DNA of 64,000 nt, taken from NCBI RefSeq assembly GCF_018256155.1, contig NZ_JAERLY010000002.1, forward strand, positions 62,001 through 126,000, in the 5' to 3' direction. The notes beneath the pieces are model-generated. The model had not been told where the DNA came from and searched no databases. It saw only the letters and a list, made by a program, of their open reading frames with translations. Below are positions 46,177 through 56,652 of the stretch, piece by piece. The stretch's first letter is position 1. Each line of letters begins with the position of its first letter. The position numbers were made by a program, and so were the translations under genes. This DNA is from Gluconobacter sp. Dm-62. Its GTDB lineage: Bacteria; Pseudomonadota; Alphaproteobacteria; Acetobacterales; Acetobacteraceae.

Positions 46177-47015
46177 GCGGGCTGTCCTGTCAGGGCATTG
46201 CGCAGAATGATGGCCTCGGCAGGTTCGAACAGACCACGGCGGATAAAAAGGTCGATCAGAACGAGATTGACGTTGAACTTGAAGTCGTCGGTATCCCGGA
46301 CGAGTGCCATGACATTCTGGATTGGCAGAAGATGGAAGCTTTCCACTTCGCCATCTTCAGCAATTGGCACGAAGGTCTCGGGCAGCAACAGATCATAGCA
46401 GTGCAGGACGTCACGCCTTAATCCTTCAGGACGTTCAAGCGCATACTCGATCCGGCTTACTGCACGTGCTGTTGCTGCAAGATCAGCTGGTATTCCCGCT
46501 TCTTCCTGCGCTTCCTTGATAACCGTTGTCTGCGGATCGAGGCCCGCGCTCATGCCACCGGCGACGAGATGGTCCAGCTTCCCGGGGTCCAGTCGCTTGC
46601 TCATGCTGCGACGGGCCACCCACAGGAAGAGCCCTTCCGCACGTTCGACCAGCCCGTTCAGATGCACACCCTCTGCTGCGAGCCCCAGAACGGGAATGGC
46701 GCCCCGATCCACCTGTCCCAGAACGGCCCCGCTATCGTTACGAACATCGAACGCTTCGTTATGGGACGTGTAAAGCCCCATATCGCAAAGGGCCTGGGAG
46801 AGCGGAAAAAGTTCTGCACCCAGATTTACGCCAACAGCCTGTTCCTGAGTCAGACCAAGAGATTCAAGGGCTTTTGTCGTCGCAGGGCTGACCCAGCCGA
46901 TCTGCTCGGCACCACAGAAAAACGGATTTCGGCCGCCCGGCAGAACCGCGCTGTTGCAGGCCGCGATATGTCGGAGAAACGGTTCGAGGGAGGGAGAAGA
47001 AGATTTATCAGCCAC
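46173..47015 (-). CDS. Nudix hydrolase with DUF4743 N-terminal domain
   Basis: Related to the thiamine-pyrophosphokinase-linked Nudix proteins (TNR3 N-terminus). The 280 residues start at GTG 47015. The DUF4743-like domain covers about 1-125 and the Nudix fold about 126-265. The Nudix box GGMSAGLDPQ...KEAQEEAGI keeps the metal-binding EE pair, but the usual Glu at position 7 is Leu and the Arg is Lys. It may hydrolyse a thiamine-type or oxidised pyrophosphate. It is divergent from the ABC exporter. Confidence 0.82.
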   Translation of the reverse strand: MADKSSSPSLEPFLRHIAACNSAVLPGGRNPFFCGAEQIGWVSPATTKALESLGLTQEQAVGVNLGAELFPLSQALCDMGLYTSHNEAFDVRNDSGAVLGQVDRGAIPVLGLAAEGVHLNGLVERAEGLFLWVARRSMSKRLDPGKLDHLVAGGMSAGLDPQTTVIKEAQEEAGIPADLAATARAVSRIEYALERPEGLRRDVLHCYDLLLPETFVPIAEDGEVESFHLLPIQNVMALVRDTDDFKFNVNLVLIDLFIRRGLFEPAEAIILRNALTGQPA

Positions 47016-47080
47016 GGGCCAATATGTCGCATGCAGGGGGCCATTTGCAAAGCATCGTCGGCACTTCCAATAGTCAGGGC

Positions 47081-48883
47081 ATGTTCAAGAAAACCGATTC
47101 GACTTCCGAAGCGCTTCCCCTACGGGTTCTGTGGCCCCTGATTCGGCCGGAAAAACTCTGGCCTGATGCGACGCGCATCGGCATCGCGCTGGTTATTCTT
47201 CTGATTGAAAGCGGTACGGCCGTTGCCACGCCCTGGCTTTTCAGTCGTATGGTCAGCAGCCTGTCACGCCCCGAAACTCTTCTGGCTGTCCCGGTCTGGC
47301 TGATTGCTCAGTATGCGGTCATCCGGATCATTTCGGGACTGGCAACGCCGCTGCGGGAGCTTCTGGTCAAGCCGGTTGAAGCGGATCTTCAGCGTCGCGT
47401 TGCTGTCCTTGGCCTTCGTCATTTGCATGACCTGAGTGTCCGCTTTCATCTGGATCGTCAGACCGGCTCCCTGACCAGAACACTCGACCGTGGTGCGGAT
47501 GCAGTCGGAACACTGCTTTCTCTGGCGCTTTTCAATGTGCTGCCCAACGTTATCGAACTCATCATGACGTTGACCGTCATCCTGAAGATTTTTGACTGGC
47601 GTTATGTCGCACTGCTGTTGATCGCGCTCGGACTGTATTCCGCCGTCTCCTATATCTTCACCCGACTGCGGATGACGGCCAGACGTGCGCGTAACCGTGC
47701 CAGTAATCAGGCCCAGCATCAGCTCGTAGACAGTATTCTGAACTTCGAAACGGTCCGAAGCTTTGCCAACGAGCCTCATGAAATCGCCCGTTACGACGCC
47801 GCGCGCAAAGATCTGAGACAGGCCGAGATCAGCCTCCAACGGTATGTCAGCCTGTCTCAGGTCAGTCGTGGCATTCTGATTGCAGCAACCACCACAACAC
47901 TCCTTGCCATGGCAGCCCATGACATCGTGCTCCATCGCCTCGCTGTGGCGCAGTTCGTCCTGATTGGCAGTTATCTCAGTGGGCTTTATTCGTCTGTTGG
48001 GGCCCTGAACTACGTCAGTGCAGGATGGCGCAATGCCCGGGTCGATCTGGAAAACTATCTCGAGCTGCTCGCCATCCGCTCGGAAATCGGACGCGCCTCA
48101 CAGCCCATACATCTGCCTGGAAAACTTTCGGAGGCCGGGGCTGCTGCGGTGGACTTTCGCCATGTTTCCTTTGGCTACAGCCCTGCACGGCAGATCCTGT
48201 ATGACGTTTCCATCAATGTGCCTGCTGGGACGTCCCTGGCCATCGTGGGGCATACAGGCTCGGGGAAATCCACTCTGGGGCGCCTGCTGACCCGGGCCTA
48301 CGATCCGACAGAAGGCTCGGTCTGCATCGATGGTCACGATCTGCGCGATATTGCGCCGGCGGACATCCAGAACATCATCGGCACGGTGCCGCAGGATACG
48401 GTGCTCTTCAATTCCAGCATTGGCGACAATATTGCCTATGGTGACCTGTTGGCATCCCGCTACGATATTGAAAGAGCCGCTCGGAGCGCCCAGATCGATG
48501 CGTTTATCCGGGAACTTCCGGATGGATATGAGACGGTCGTGGGGGAAAGGGGGCTGAAGCTTTCTGGGGGCGAGAAGCAGCGTGTGGCCATTGCCCGCGT
48601 CATCCTCAAGGACCCGCGCATCCTTCTGCTGGACGAGGCCACAAGCGCGCTCGACACCCGCACGGAGGTCGCCATCCAGAAGGAACTCGCGGTCCTGTCG
48701 CAGGCACGCACGACGGTTATTGTTGCGCATCGTCTTTCCACGGTTCAGGACGCCGATCGCATCGTCGTACTTGACGCAGGGCGCGTGGTGGAGCAGGGAA
48801 GCCACATGGAACTGCTGTCCGCAGGTGGTCATTATGCCGCAATGTGGGCTGCACAGGCCGGTGAAAACGTCTCCGGGGGTTGA
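47081..48883 (+). CDS. ABC exporter of the ATM1/HMT type (fused permease and ATPase)
   Basis: Half-transporter that works as a dimer. Bacterial Atm1 proteins export glutathione-linked persulfide or metal conjugates. Six membrane helices cover about 30-320, including SIL-NFETVRSFANE, a typical Atm1 helix. The ATPase has Walker A GHTGSGKST, the Q-loop VPQDTVLFN, the signature LSGGEKQR, Walker B ILLLDEATSALD and an H-loop. 600 residues from ATG 47081; ATG 47024 would add 19. A Fe-S-related role is attractive given the SUF operon 9 kb away, but unproven. Confidence 0.88.
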   Translation: MFKKTDSTSEALPLRVLWPLIRPEKLWPDATRIGIALVILLIESGTAVATPWLFSRMVSSLSRPETLLAVPVWLIAQYAVIRIISGLATPLRELLVKPVEADLQRRVAVLGLRHLHDLSVRFHLDRQTGSLTRTLDRGADAVGTLLSLALFNVLPNVIELIMTLTVILKIFDWRYVALLLIALGLYSAVSYIFTRLRMTARRARNRASNQAQHQLVDSILNFETVRSFANEPHEIARYDAARKDLRQAEISLQRYVSLSQVSRGILIAATTTTLLAMAAHDIVLHRLAVAQFVLIGSYLSGLYSSVGALNYVSAGWRNARVDLENYLELLAIRSEIGRASQPIHLPGKLSEAGAAAVDFRHVSFGYSPARQILYDVSINVPAGTSLAIVGHTGSGKSTLGRLLTRAYDPTEGSVCIDGHDLRDIAPADIQNIIGTVPQDTVLFNSSIGDNIAYGDLLASRYDIERAARSAQIDAFIRELPDGYETVVGERGLKLSGGEKQRVAIARVILKDPRILLLDEATSALDTRTEVAIQKELAVLSQARTTVIVAHRLSTVQDADRIVVLDAGRVVEQGSHMELLSAGGHYAAMWAAQAGENVSGG

Positions 48884-48979
48884 CGAAGCCCCCAAGCATA
48901 CGTCATAAGCCGCGCCTGATTTACGGAACACGCCGGACCTCGCTGTCCTGCGTCATCCAGCATCGAGGAAAGTACCACC

Positions 48980-49282
48980 ATGTCTCGCCGTTGCCAGATC
49001 ACGGGCAAGGGCGTGCTGACGGGCAACAACGTCAGCCACGCCAATAACAAGTCCCGCCGTCGTTTTCTCCCGAACCTGCAGGAGACCACGCTGATCTCCG
49101 ATATTCTCGGTGCTTCGGTGCGTATGCGCCTGTCCACCAATGGTATCCGCACGGTTGAGCACAACGGTGGGCTGGATTCGTTCCTGCTGGGTACACCGAA
49201 CCGCAAGCTTCCGACGGAAGCCCAGGTCATCAAGCGCCGTATCCTGCGCGTTCAGGAACGCAAGGCTGCCCAGACCGCCTGA
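48980..49282 (+). CDS. rpmB: 50S ribosomal protein L28
   Basis: bL28 of 100 residues: [34 protein letters not shown] is diagnostic, followed by [20 protein letters not shown]. The single N-terminal Cys (no CxxC) suggests the zinc-free form. The longer C-terminus is usual in alphaproteobacteria. SD GAGGAAAG precedes ATG 48980. A 170-bp gap with a hairpin separates it from fusA. Confidence 0.97.
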   Translation: MSRRCQITGKGVLTGNNVSHANNKSRRRFLPNLQETTLISDILGASVRMRLSTNGIRTVEHNGGLDSFLLGTPNRKLPTEAQVIKRRILRVQERKAAQTA

Positions 49283-49400
49283 GGAATCTGTACCGAACTT
49301 TGTTTGGTAACAAGATTGCTCTTGAAAACCATGGCGGTCTGGGTCATTCAGCCGCCACTGGGATAAATCAGGTTCGGTCCTTTCACTAGGGCCGCAGCGG

Positions 49401-49428
49401 AGGTGTTTCGGTCCAGGCTGAAACACCT
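49401..49428 (+). other. Stem-loop in the rpmB-fusA gap
   Basis: AGGTGTTTC (49401-49409) and GAAACACCT (49420-49428) form a perfect 9-bp stem with a 10-nt loop, followed by TTCATTGTATTTT. It could end the rpmB transcript or be a leader element of fusA, whose SD GGAGG and GTG start follow 12-24 nt later. There is nothing else in this gap. Confidence 0.45.
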
Positions 49429-49452
49429 TTCATTGTATTTTGGAGGTTCTCC

Positions 49453-51555
<2,103 letters not shown>

Positions 51556-51580
51556 TTTTTTCGCCCCGGTGAGACATCAG

Positions 51581-51612
51581 ACCCCGCCAGAGCAATCTGG
51601 CGGGGTTTTTTG
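51581..51612 (+). terminator. Rho-independent terminator after fusA
   Basis: ACCCCGCCAGA (51581-51591) pairs with TCTGGCGGGGT (51596-51606) around GCAA, followed by a T run. A strong, clean terminator. Confidence 0.93.
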
Positions 51613-51637
51613 TGTTCAACCCGCCAAGGAGAGACTG

Positions 51638-52012
51638 ATGTCCCAGCCTGAACCCAGTAGAGCCGTCATCGCAATTCTGCCTGTGAACGATCTTTTACAG
51701 GCGCAACAGTTCTTTGCCCTTCTTGGCTTCTTACCCCGGGATGGCAGCACGCCCGAATACCGGCTTTTGCAAACCCCGGAGGGTGAGGAACTCCATCTGA
51801 CACGGGCTGTTCCCGGCTGGGTCGAGGCCGGGCGTAATCCGTTCGGCCTTTATTTCCGCCGTCCTGACGTGGATGCGCTGGCGCAGGTGTTTGCCGGACA
51901 GGTTCTGGAAAAGGAGGGGCCGTCGATCAAGCCCTGGGGCATGTACGATTTTGCGGTCAACGGACCTGACAGCGTGCTTGTCCGGATCGGCTGGCCTGTT
52001 CGCAAAGTCTGA
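51638..52012 (+). CDS. VOC (glyoxalase/bleomycin-resistance) superfamily protein
   Basis: The 124 residues from ATG 51638, with AAGGAGAG upstream, show a single-module VOC pattern: AVIAILPVNDLLQAQQFFALLGF, then EYRLLQTPEGEELHLTRAVPGW, GLYFRRPDVDALAQVF, and the final WGMYDFAVNGPDSVLVRIG. This resembles bleomycin-binding or dioxygenase-like VOC members that act as dimers. His and Glu residues that could bind metal are present (ELHL). No substrate can be named. It sits between two terminators as a single gene. Confidence 0.8.
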   Translation: MSQPEPSRAVIAILPVNDLLQAQQFFALLGFLPRDGSTPEYRLLQTPEGEELHLTRAVPGWVEAGRNPFGLYFRRPDVDALAQVFAGQVLEKEGPSIKPWGMYDFAVNGPDSVLVRIGWPVRKV

Positions 52013-52016
52013 GCAT

Positions 52017-52050
52017 AAAAAAGGCGGCGAAAGCTTTCCCTCCCGCCGCC
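52017..52050 (-). terminator. Rho-independent terminator after the S10 carboxypeptidase gene
   Basis: On the minus strand GGCGGCG (52050-52044 region) pairs with CGCCGCC (52028-52022 region) around a 15-nt loop, followed by six Ts. It also lies just past the stop of the convergent VOC gene. Confidence 0.8.
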
Positions 52051-52070
52051 TGTTCCGGTCCCGTCAGGGA

Positions 52071-53654
52071 TCAGTGCAGATTGTCCGTCCGTCGGATGAA
52101 TGCCGCGACATTGTCGTGGAGCTGCTGCAACGTCGTCGGGTCCACATAAACCATGTGGCCGGAAGTATACTGCGCATACTCGATGTTCTTTTGCAGGCTG
52201 GCCGCTATGGGCAGGTGCTTCATCTCGTATACGCCCTCGAAATACGGTGTCGCCAGGTCGTAATAGCCTGCATTGAGCATGACGTGCAGGTTTGGATTGG
52301 TTTTCATCGCCATGGCCAGGTCCGTCATGACGTTTGGCTCGCCTTCGGGTTGATATCCATGGCCGGGCTGATGGTGATGACTGTCCCAGTGGCCCTGACT
52401 GTTATAGAGGCGGTAGTCCTCGTCGGTGCCGTATTTTAGCGTATTGCGGACGTAGTCGTTAAAGACCGTGACATAGGCCGAGCTGATGGCGCTGGACTGC
52501 GGATCGTAATCCACTTCCTGGCTCATCGGATCGATTGTCGGGCTTGAATAGCGGGTGTCGAGACGTCCGGTCGCCATGCCGGTTTTTGCCTGAAGCTGCT
52601 GGTCGAACTCGCCGCCATTGACGCGCAGATCCGCCCGCAGAATGTAATCGACCGGCAGACCCGTATAGTCGTGCAGCTTTGCCGCAATGGCCTGACGCTG
52701 GTCTTCTGGCAGGTCCGCGCCCTGACGCAGGGCCAGCGTGTAGTCGGTCATCGCGAAATGCTCGACCTCATGCAGGAAGGACTTCAGGTCTGGATGTTCG
52801 GCCGGAAGGCAATGATGATACCAGGCCGTCGCGGCATAGGTCGGCAGTGCGAGCACATACGGATCGTCAACACCGGCATTGAACTGCGGGCTGTCATCGC
52901 TGTTGTCGTAGTTCAGGATCTGCGACAGCAGGATCACCCCGTTGAAGTCGATGTTCTCGTCCTGCTCCAGATTGTTGACGACCACGGCGGACCGCATCGT
53001 ACCGTAGCTTTCGCCAAACAGATATTTGGGCGAGTTATAGCGGCGATATTTGGCCAGAAATTTCGAAATGAAATGCGTGAAGGCCTCTGCGTCGCCGTCA
53101 ACGCCGAGGAACTCTTTGGCTGCATCCTTGCCAGCAATCCGCGAGAAGCCCGTGCCCGGCGCATCGATGAAAACAACGTCCGACACATCCAGCAGCGACT
53201 GTGGGTTGTTGATCAGCGCATAAGGAGCGGCTGGCAGGTGTGTATCGCCAGGTGTGTTCACCCGACGCGGACCGAACGTGCCCATATGGACCCAGACGGA
53301 AGCTGATCCCGGACCACCGTTATAGAGGAAAGTGATCGGGCGCTTTTCCGACGGAACGCCTTCCTTGAAATAGGCAGTGTAAAACATGGAGGCGACCGGC
53401 GCATTCTTGCTGTCGTCGTCCTTGCCGCCATCAAGCTTCGTGCCACGCTGTGCGAGAATATCGCTGGAATCGTTGTAATCGGCGGCGTGAACCAGAATGG
53501 TGCCTGCAACTGCCCGATAGGGAATAGTCGCGCCATTCACCGTTACAATCCCGTTTGTCACGCTGTCGGCATTGGGGGGCGGTGTCGCGGATTCTGCGGC
53601 CAGAGCAGGCACGGCCATGATGGCTGCGCCCAGAAGAAGGGCCTTGCGAAGCAT
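52071..53654 (-). CDS. S10 family serine carboxypeptidase, exported
   Basis: The 527 residues open with a signal peptide (ALLLGAAIMAVPALA, cleavage after about residue 19). The catalytic Ser is in FGESYGTMR, the Asp in NAGYYDLATPYFEG and the His in YTSGHMVYVD. FLYNGGPGSASVW gives the oxyanion-hole NGGPG loop. S10 enzymes are acid carboxypeptidases, fitting an acid-tolerant periplasm or medium. It is transcribed alone with a terminator behind; PEP carboxylase lies upstream on the same strand. Confidence 0.9.
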   Translation of the reverse strand: MLRKALLLGAAIMAVPALAAESATPPPNADSVTNGIVTVNGATIPYRAVAGTILVHAADYNDSSDILAQRGTKLDGGKDDDSKNAPVASMFYTAYFKEGVPSEKRPITFLYNGGPGSASVWVHMGTFGPRRVNTPGDTHLPAAPYALINNPQSLLDVSDVVFIDAPGTGFSRIAGKDAAKEFLGVDGDAEAFTHFISKFLAKYRRYNSPKYLFGESYGTMRSAVVVNNLEQDENIDFNGVILLSQILNYDNSDDSPQFNAGVDDPYVLALPTYAATAWYHHCLPAEHPDLKSFLHEVEHFAMTDYTLALRQGADLPEDQRQAIAAKLHDYTGLPVDYILRADLRVNGGEFDQQLQAKTGMATGRLDTRYSSPTIDPMSQEVDYDPQSSAISSAYVTVFNDYVRNTLKYGTDEDYRLYNSQGHWDSHHHQPGHGYQPEGEPNVMTDLAMAMKTNPNLHVMLNAGYYDLATPYFEGVYEMKHLPIAASLQKNIEYAQYTSGHMVYVDPTTLQQLHDNVAAFIRRTDNLH

Positions 53655-53740
53655 GCAGAAGAACTTTCCGTTAGGGTTTGTTACGCAGGTTTTTAGATGT
53701 CTGCGGCCAGAAAACGAGAGTTCTGGCCGCGTATCACGTC

Positions 53741-56518
53741 TTAACCGAAAGCCCGATTGGCGTGCATGATGGCTATGCCAACCTCACGCAGCAGCGCAAA
53801 ACAGCGCGACAATGGTTCAAAGATTTCCTCATGTTCACGGGCAAAGCCTGCCGCTTCTGCTGCATCGCCCGGTTCGCCAAAATCTAGGTTTGCGACGCTC
53901 GGGGCTGTCAGGGGGAACAGATCTTCCAGAAGATGCAACGCGCGTGGCACATCCAGACAGAGGATCAGGTTCGTGATGGCTTCCCGCGTCAGGCTGTTGC
54001 GTGGCCCGAAATAGGGAATACGCGTTGAAAGGTCCCAGAGCCGGTCAATCAGGGCAAAGCGAATTGCATGCAGAAGTTTCTCGCGGGCTTCCATCCGCGG
54101 CGCGTCGGGCCAGGCTGCGCGCAGGGCGATATGGTCTGTCTGGATGCGCCTGAACATGGCTGGGCCGCTGGTCCAGAATCGTAGCAGCTCCAGCCCGTGC
54201 GAAATGGTCAGCAGGCTCTGACGTTCTTCATCGCCCCGTGCTTTTGCAGCGCGGTCCAGCCATGTGCCAGGATCAAGTTGATGGATCGTGGCACGCAGTA
54301 CATCCAGATCGGAATGGGCGAGGGCCTGACGCGCAAAATCCATGGCTTCGCGAAACCGCGAAGAGTCCGTGGCGAACTGCTCGAAGGTTTCAGGGTGTCG
54401 CTGTGCCGCATTGCCCAGCCCGTGTAGCACATTCGCCCACCAGCCCAGCTGTTGAAGAATTGCGTTGTTGGGGATGGCTCGAAGCTGCCCCGGATGCGTG
54501 ATGCGCGTTACCGTCGCGGCATCGGATTGACGTGCAGAGGGCCGCGAACCGGTTTTGTCGATCAGGGAGGGGCCGAATGCACTCAGGAGGGCCGCATAGC
54601 CCGGATCATCGACCAGCGCGCCCATGTCGAGTGCGATGGTCGAGAAGAAATCAGCGGCGAAATCCGGGCGCGCATAGACCGGATCTCTCGTATCATGCGG
54701 AATTTCAGCCGTATGTTCCGCAAGTGTTGCGATCGTGGACGCTGCAAGTGCTTTGGTGCCGAACAGCGTATATCCGTCGCCACCCTGAAATGCGGTTTCA
54801 ACCCGACAGCCAATGCCGGCCTCGCGCATCGCGAGCCGTGTACGGGCAGGGGAGAAATAATCGAGACGTTGACGCAGGCTGAAGGGATGCGCGCCGCGGC
54901 CAATGCTCTCACCATGCGTGTCGAACAGCGTCAGGGAGACGTCTTCCAGTCCATGCTCTGCCAGAAGCGACAGGGTGCGCATGCGGAGACGCTCGACCAG
55001 ATTGGTAGCCGCAAGCTGTCCAACATACCGGCCCGAATCGGAATAGCCAAACTGGAGCGACAGTCGTCCGTTTGCCCGCAGATAGTCGCGCCAGTGGCTT
55101 GACCGGAAGGCTTCTTCCAGAATGGTTTCGCCGTTTTCAAGCGCGCTTTCTGTCTCGAACAGCGGCGAAATCTCGATCTGGTGGTCTTTGATTCCGAACA
55201 GTCGTGCCAGCCACAGTGTGGCCAGCAGGGTGTAGCCGCTCTCGGTCTCGGCGATGAGAAAGCGGATGGGTGATCCTGAGTCGATATGCTTGAGGATCTG
55301 CGCCATCGTCATCATCAGACGTGCAGCAGAGGCAGGCTCGACCAGCAGTGACCCGAAATCGACGGAGCGTGGGGTCAGGTCCAAAAGAGCCTCGTCTATT
55401 TTTGCCAGCAACACGCGGCGGCGCGAGGGCAGCGCCGGATCGTCCGTCAAACCCAGTCGGGTTCTCGCAACATTATAAATCTGTGCTGCATTCAGGCGGG
55501 TATGGATGCGCGCAATGCCAAGACCATGGTTCATGAACCCCGCGCGGATAGTGCGCAGCTGGAGTAAGCTTTCCTCGTCCAGTCCGGCTGCTGCATCCTG
55601 AAACAGCGGCAGAAGTTCGGCTGCGTCAAGCAGTGCCTTTTCCCGAAAGGAAATCAGCGTCTGCGCGAAATCGCGGATGATGTCCGGGCTTGCATCCCGC
55701 CCGGTCGGGCAGGCAGCATGCTGTGTCTTTACGGCTTCAATTGCCCGACGTGCCCGCATGGCCAACGCGCTGTCCTGCAGGCCCAGTCGTCCCAGGCCAT
55801 CCGTCAGACGGTGAAGCTGGGAAAATTTCAGCTCAAGGCGGATGCGCAGCGTATCCCACCAGCCGATATCGTTGCGTCCATCGGTGTCAAACCCGACCCA
55901 ACTCGCGAGAATGACCGGAGACGGATCAACCTGACCGGTTTCGCCAGACCATCTCTGGGCCATCTCCTGCAGAAGAACGGCCGTCAGGTCGTCGAGCGCG
56001 TCGCGCCCGCGCAGGATAGCTGCCAGTGCGAGAGCCTGTTCCTGAGCCAGTGTTGGCGGTCCCGGACGGCGATGCGTCTTCAGGCACGGAACCGGCAGTT
56101 CCGGATTTTCGGCGCGCTGCGTCAGGATATCATAAACCCCGTCCGCCAGTGCAAAGGTTGGATGGGCGGTAAAAACAGCTGCAATTTTGGGGATCGTCAG
56201 GGATGCAGCATCAGACGCCTGATCCACCAGGCGCTTTGCCACGGCCTTGAGCCGGTCTTGCGGATCAGCCGCATCCAGCCCGACATAGGAGCGAAGATGG
56301 GCCGCACGTTCCACGAAATGTTCATCCCGTAATGCGCGGATGACATTCTCGATTTCAGTGATCTGAGTTTGGCTTTCGTTCCGGTCATCGCTGGACAGGC
56401 TGCAACCAATGGACGCAATCAGGTCTGCGAGGCCATCGCGCTCGTGAAGAAGCCGTGACGTCATCGCGTCAATGCGGCCATGGAGGGATGGATCGAGCCG
56501 GGAGGCGCAGTCAGACAT
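53741..56518 (-). CDS. ppc: Phosphoenolpyruvate carboxylase, divergent
   Basis: PEP carboxylase makes oxaloacetate from PEP and bicarbonate to refill the TCA cycle. ATG 56518 (MSDCASRLD) gives 925 residues, the family size. The catalytic His is in TAHPT, the metal ligands are probably in PLFETE and GYSDSG. But the usual TAHPTE is TAHPTF, the GYSDS-x-KDAG lysine is Arg (GYSDSGRYVG) and the HGRGG-x-VGRGG loop reads THGESIGRGA. It clearly belongs to the PEPC superfamily; full activity is less sure. Divergent from the DUF445 gene. Confidence 0.82.
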   Translation of the reverse strand: MSDCASRLDPSLHGRIDAMTSRLLHERDGLADLIASIGCSLSSDDRNESQTQITEIENVIRALRDEHFVERAAHLRSYVGLDAADPQDRLKAVAKRLVDQASDAASLTIPKIAAVFTAHPTFALADGVYDILTQRAENPELPVPCLKTHRRPGPPTLAQEQALALAAILRGRDALDDLTAVLLQEMAQRWSGETGQVDPSPVILASWVGFDTDGRNDIGWWDTLRIRLELKFSQLHRLTDGLGRLGLQDSALAMRARRAIEAVKTQHAACPTGRDASPDIIRDFAQTLISFREKALLDAAELLPLFQDAAAGLDEESLLQLRTIRAGFMNHGLGIARIHTRLNAAQIYNVARTRLGLTDDPALPSRRRVLLAKIDEALLDLTPRSVDFGSLLVEPASAARLMMTMAQILKHIDSGSPIRFLIAETESGYTLLATLWLARLFGIKDHQIEISPLFETESALENGETILEEAFRSSHWRDYLRANGRLSLQFGYSDSGRYVGQLAATNLVERLRMRTLSLLAEHGLEDVSLTLFDTHGESIGRGAHPFSLRQRLDYFSPARTRLAMREAGIGCRVETAFQGGDGYTLFGTKALAASTIATLAEHTAEIPHDTRDPVYARPDFAADFFSTIALDMGALVDDPGYAALLSAFGPSLIDKTGSRPSARQSDAATVTRITHPGQLRAIPNNAILQQLGWWANVLHGLGNAAQRHPETFEQFATDSSRFREAMDFARQALAHSDLDVLRATIHQLDPGTWLDRAAKARGDEERQSLLTISHGLELLRFWTSGPAMFRRIQTDHIALRAAWPDAPRMEAREKLLHAIRFALIDRLWDLSTRIPYFGPRNSLTREAITNLILCLDVPRALHLLEDLFPLTAPSVANLDFGEPGDAAEAAGFAREHEEIFEPLSRCFALLREVGIAIMHANRAFG

Positions 56519-56652
56519 CGGGAGCAGTCTCGCTTCTGCGAAAAAAAGAAAAATGGAAGGAAAACGGGCCGCAATACTTTTCACGCCCTGCCGCCAAGCG
56601 CAACCTTGCTCTGGACGCGACAGCACGTCGGGATAATGCTATCGGTGCGATC

